Of a DNA stretch of 63,324 nt, positions 62,820 to 63,324 are shown one piece after another. Source of the stretch: Oligoflexales bacterium (GTDB taxonomy: Bacteria > Bdellovibrionota_B > Oligoflexia > Oligoflexales > RGVZ01). The first letter of the stretch is position 1. Each line of letters opens with the position of its first letter. Position numbers and translations under genes: made by a program. A model generated the notes under the pieces. The model searched no databases, was not told where the DNA came from, and was given only the letters and a program-made list of their open reading frames with translations. The stretch is taken from NCBI GenBank assembly GCA_947468665.1, contig CANILH010000009.1, positions 1 to 63,324 of the forward strand. Reading direction: 5' to 3'.

Positions 62820-63324
62820 TCACTCGATCAGTATGTCTGTGATAAATACGTTGGTAATTTTCTTATCAAGGTACTGATTAACGCGGTTCTTAATTTCCAG
62901 CCTGAGCTGATCTTTTCCGTCGGGGCTCAAAAGATGCTCTCTTGTCTTGCGGCTGACGATTGAGACAATCGCGTCACGCAATTGGCTGTCTCGGGCCCGA
63001 AGCTCCGGACGCTGCTCCTCATTTGGGAATTCAAGGCGTATTTCCATCCGGACGTAACGGTTTTCAAGTGGGTTACCGAGATTGAGGTGAAATGGCTTCA
63101 TGTCATACATGACGCCGATGCCGTTATATCTTTCGGGGGCGGCGCCTTCTTTGCCGGCTTCTTTGCCGGCTTCTTTTTTCTCGCCTTCTTTGCCGGCTTC
63201 TTTGCCGGCTTCTTTTTTCTCGCCTTCTTTGCCGTGTTCTCCCTTAGCAGCGCCTTCTTTGCCGGCTTCTTTTTTCTCGCCTTCTTTGCCGTGTTCTCCC
63301 TTAGCAGCGCCTTCTTTGCCAGCT
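62820..63324 (-). CDS. fliL: Flagellar basal-body protein FliL, start cut by right edge
   Basis: The frame is open from the stop at 62820 to the window edge, at least 167 codons. Residues near the C-terminus (from MYDMKPFHLNLGNP, then RYVRMEIRLEF and ITNVFITDILIE) form the FliL periplasmic domain. Before it is a charged Lys/Glu/Gly/Ala repeat region encoded by an almost perfect 57-bp repeat. The membrane segment lies beyond the edge. FliL supports stator function. An apparent start at 63110 is internal and should not be used. Confidence 0.9.
   Translation of the reverse strand, partial: AGKEGAAKGEHGKEGEKKEAGKEGAAKGEHGKEGEKKEAGKEAGKEGEKKEAGKEAGKEGAAPERYNGIGVMYDMKPFHLNLGNPLENRYVRMEIRLEFPNEEQRPELRARDSQLRDAIVSIVSRKTREHLLSPDGKDQLRLEIKNRVNQYLDKKITNVFITDILIE
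63137..63323 (-). repeat. Tandem repeat array inside fliL
   Basis: Two perfect or near-perfect 57-bp units (63323-63267 and 63266-63210), a 39-bp shortened unit (63209-63171) and a final partial unit, encoding repeated AGKEGAAKGEHGKEGEKKE-type blocks. The array continues past the window. Confidence 0.9.

Noticed and set aside
63110-63324. ATG at 63110 as start of fliL
   Set aside because: The same frame stays open upstream through a coherent charged repeat to the window edge, so the ATG is internal.
63137-63324. Right-end repeats as a CRISPR array
   Set aside because: Units are contiguous, in frame and encode a regular peptide; there are no spacers.

Overview
The window is a stretch of bacterial chromosome with dense, short-gapped operons on both strands and no mobile element, integrase or CRISPR array. 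The gene content suggests a motile, diderm member of the Bdellovibrionota/Oligoflexia (former deltaproteobacterial) group. Reasons are LolA, OmpA-like and barrel proteins (outer membrane), several compact flagellins, a complete FliL-to-FliA flagellar operon carrying FlhF and FlhG, a GTP-type PEP carboxykinase, and a diadenylate cyclase (CdaA) beside FtsH and FolP. The taxon is an inference from content; no ribosomal RNA is present to fix it.

Layout. 1-9198: a truncated secreted protein, tRNA-Arg(ACG), glmM-pdxJ-tsaE on the plus strand, converging on tilS, ftsH-folP-cdaA-cdaR on the minus strand. 9356-11236: two tandem flagellins with a FliA-type promoter. 11306-18289: minus-strand cysteine desulfurase/nadA, a small envelope cluster (metalloprotease plus two probable outer-membrane barrels), an HDOD protein and an acyl-CoA synthetase. 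18380-22017: lolA, a DUF3095-like protein and a PocR-domain sigma-54 activator. 22084-26567: a coiled-coil protein, then purM-pyrB-nitrilase-metallo-beta-lactamase. 26829-30201: OmpA-like protein, mutM, a third flagellin, a stand-alone Fis-type regulator behind a textbook sigma-54 promoter, and tRNA-Ile(GAT). 30269-42343: housekeeping metabolism (dacB, macrodomain, sucCD, UDP-glucuronate decarboxylase-like SDR, purC, FAD oxidase, fabH, pckG). 42493-50508: an unusual group made of two TPR proteins with degenerate receiver domains, a von Willebrand A lipoprotein, a YbhN-type membrane protein and an alpha/beta hydrolase. 50512-63324: one minus-strand flagellar operon in the order fliL-fliM-fliN-fliO-fliP-fliQ-fliR-flhB-flhA-flhF-flhG-fliA-cheY-PilZ-coiled-coil; fliL runs off the right edge.

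How it fits together. fliA (sigma-28) is encoded here, and a recurring promoter pattern (TAAAG-like, N11, then CCGATAA-like) appears before two flagellins and also before genes not normally counted as flagellar: the PocR-type activator, the VWA lipoprotein and the divergently transcribed receiver-TPR protein. Flagellar regulation therefore seems to reach a cell-surface lipoprotein and a pseudo-receiver scaffold. The most interesting signals are that divergent sigma-28 intergenic region (44665-45044), the pseudo-receiver/TPR proteins, a near-perfect hairpin burying the fabH ribosome-binding site, the sigma-54 promoter and dyads before the Fis-type gene, and a 57-bp repeat array inside fliL. All functional calls rest on reading motifs by eye; no database search was possible.
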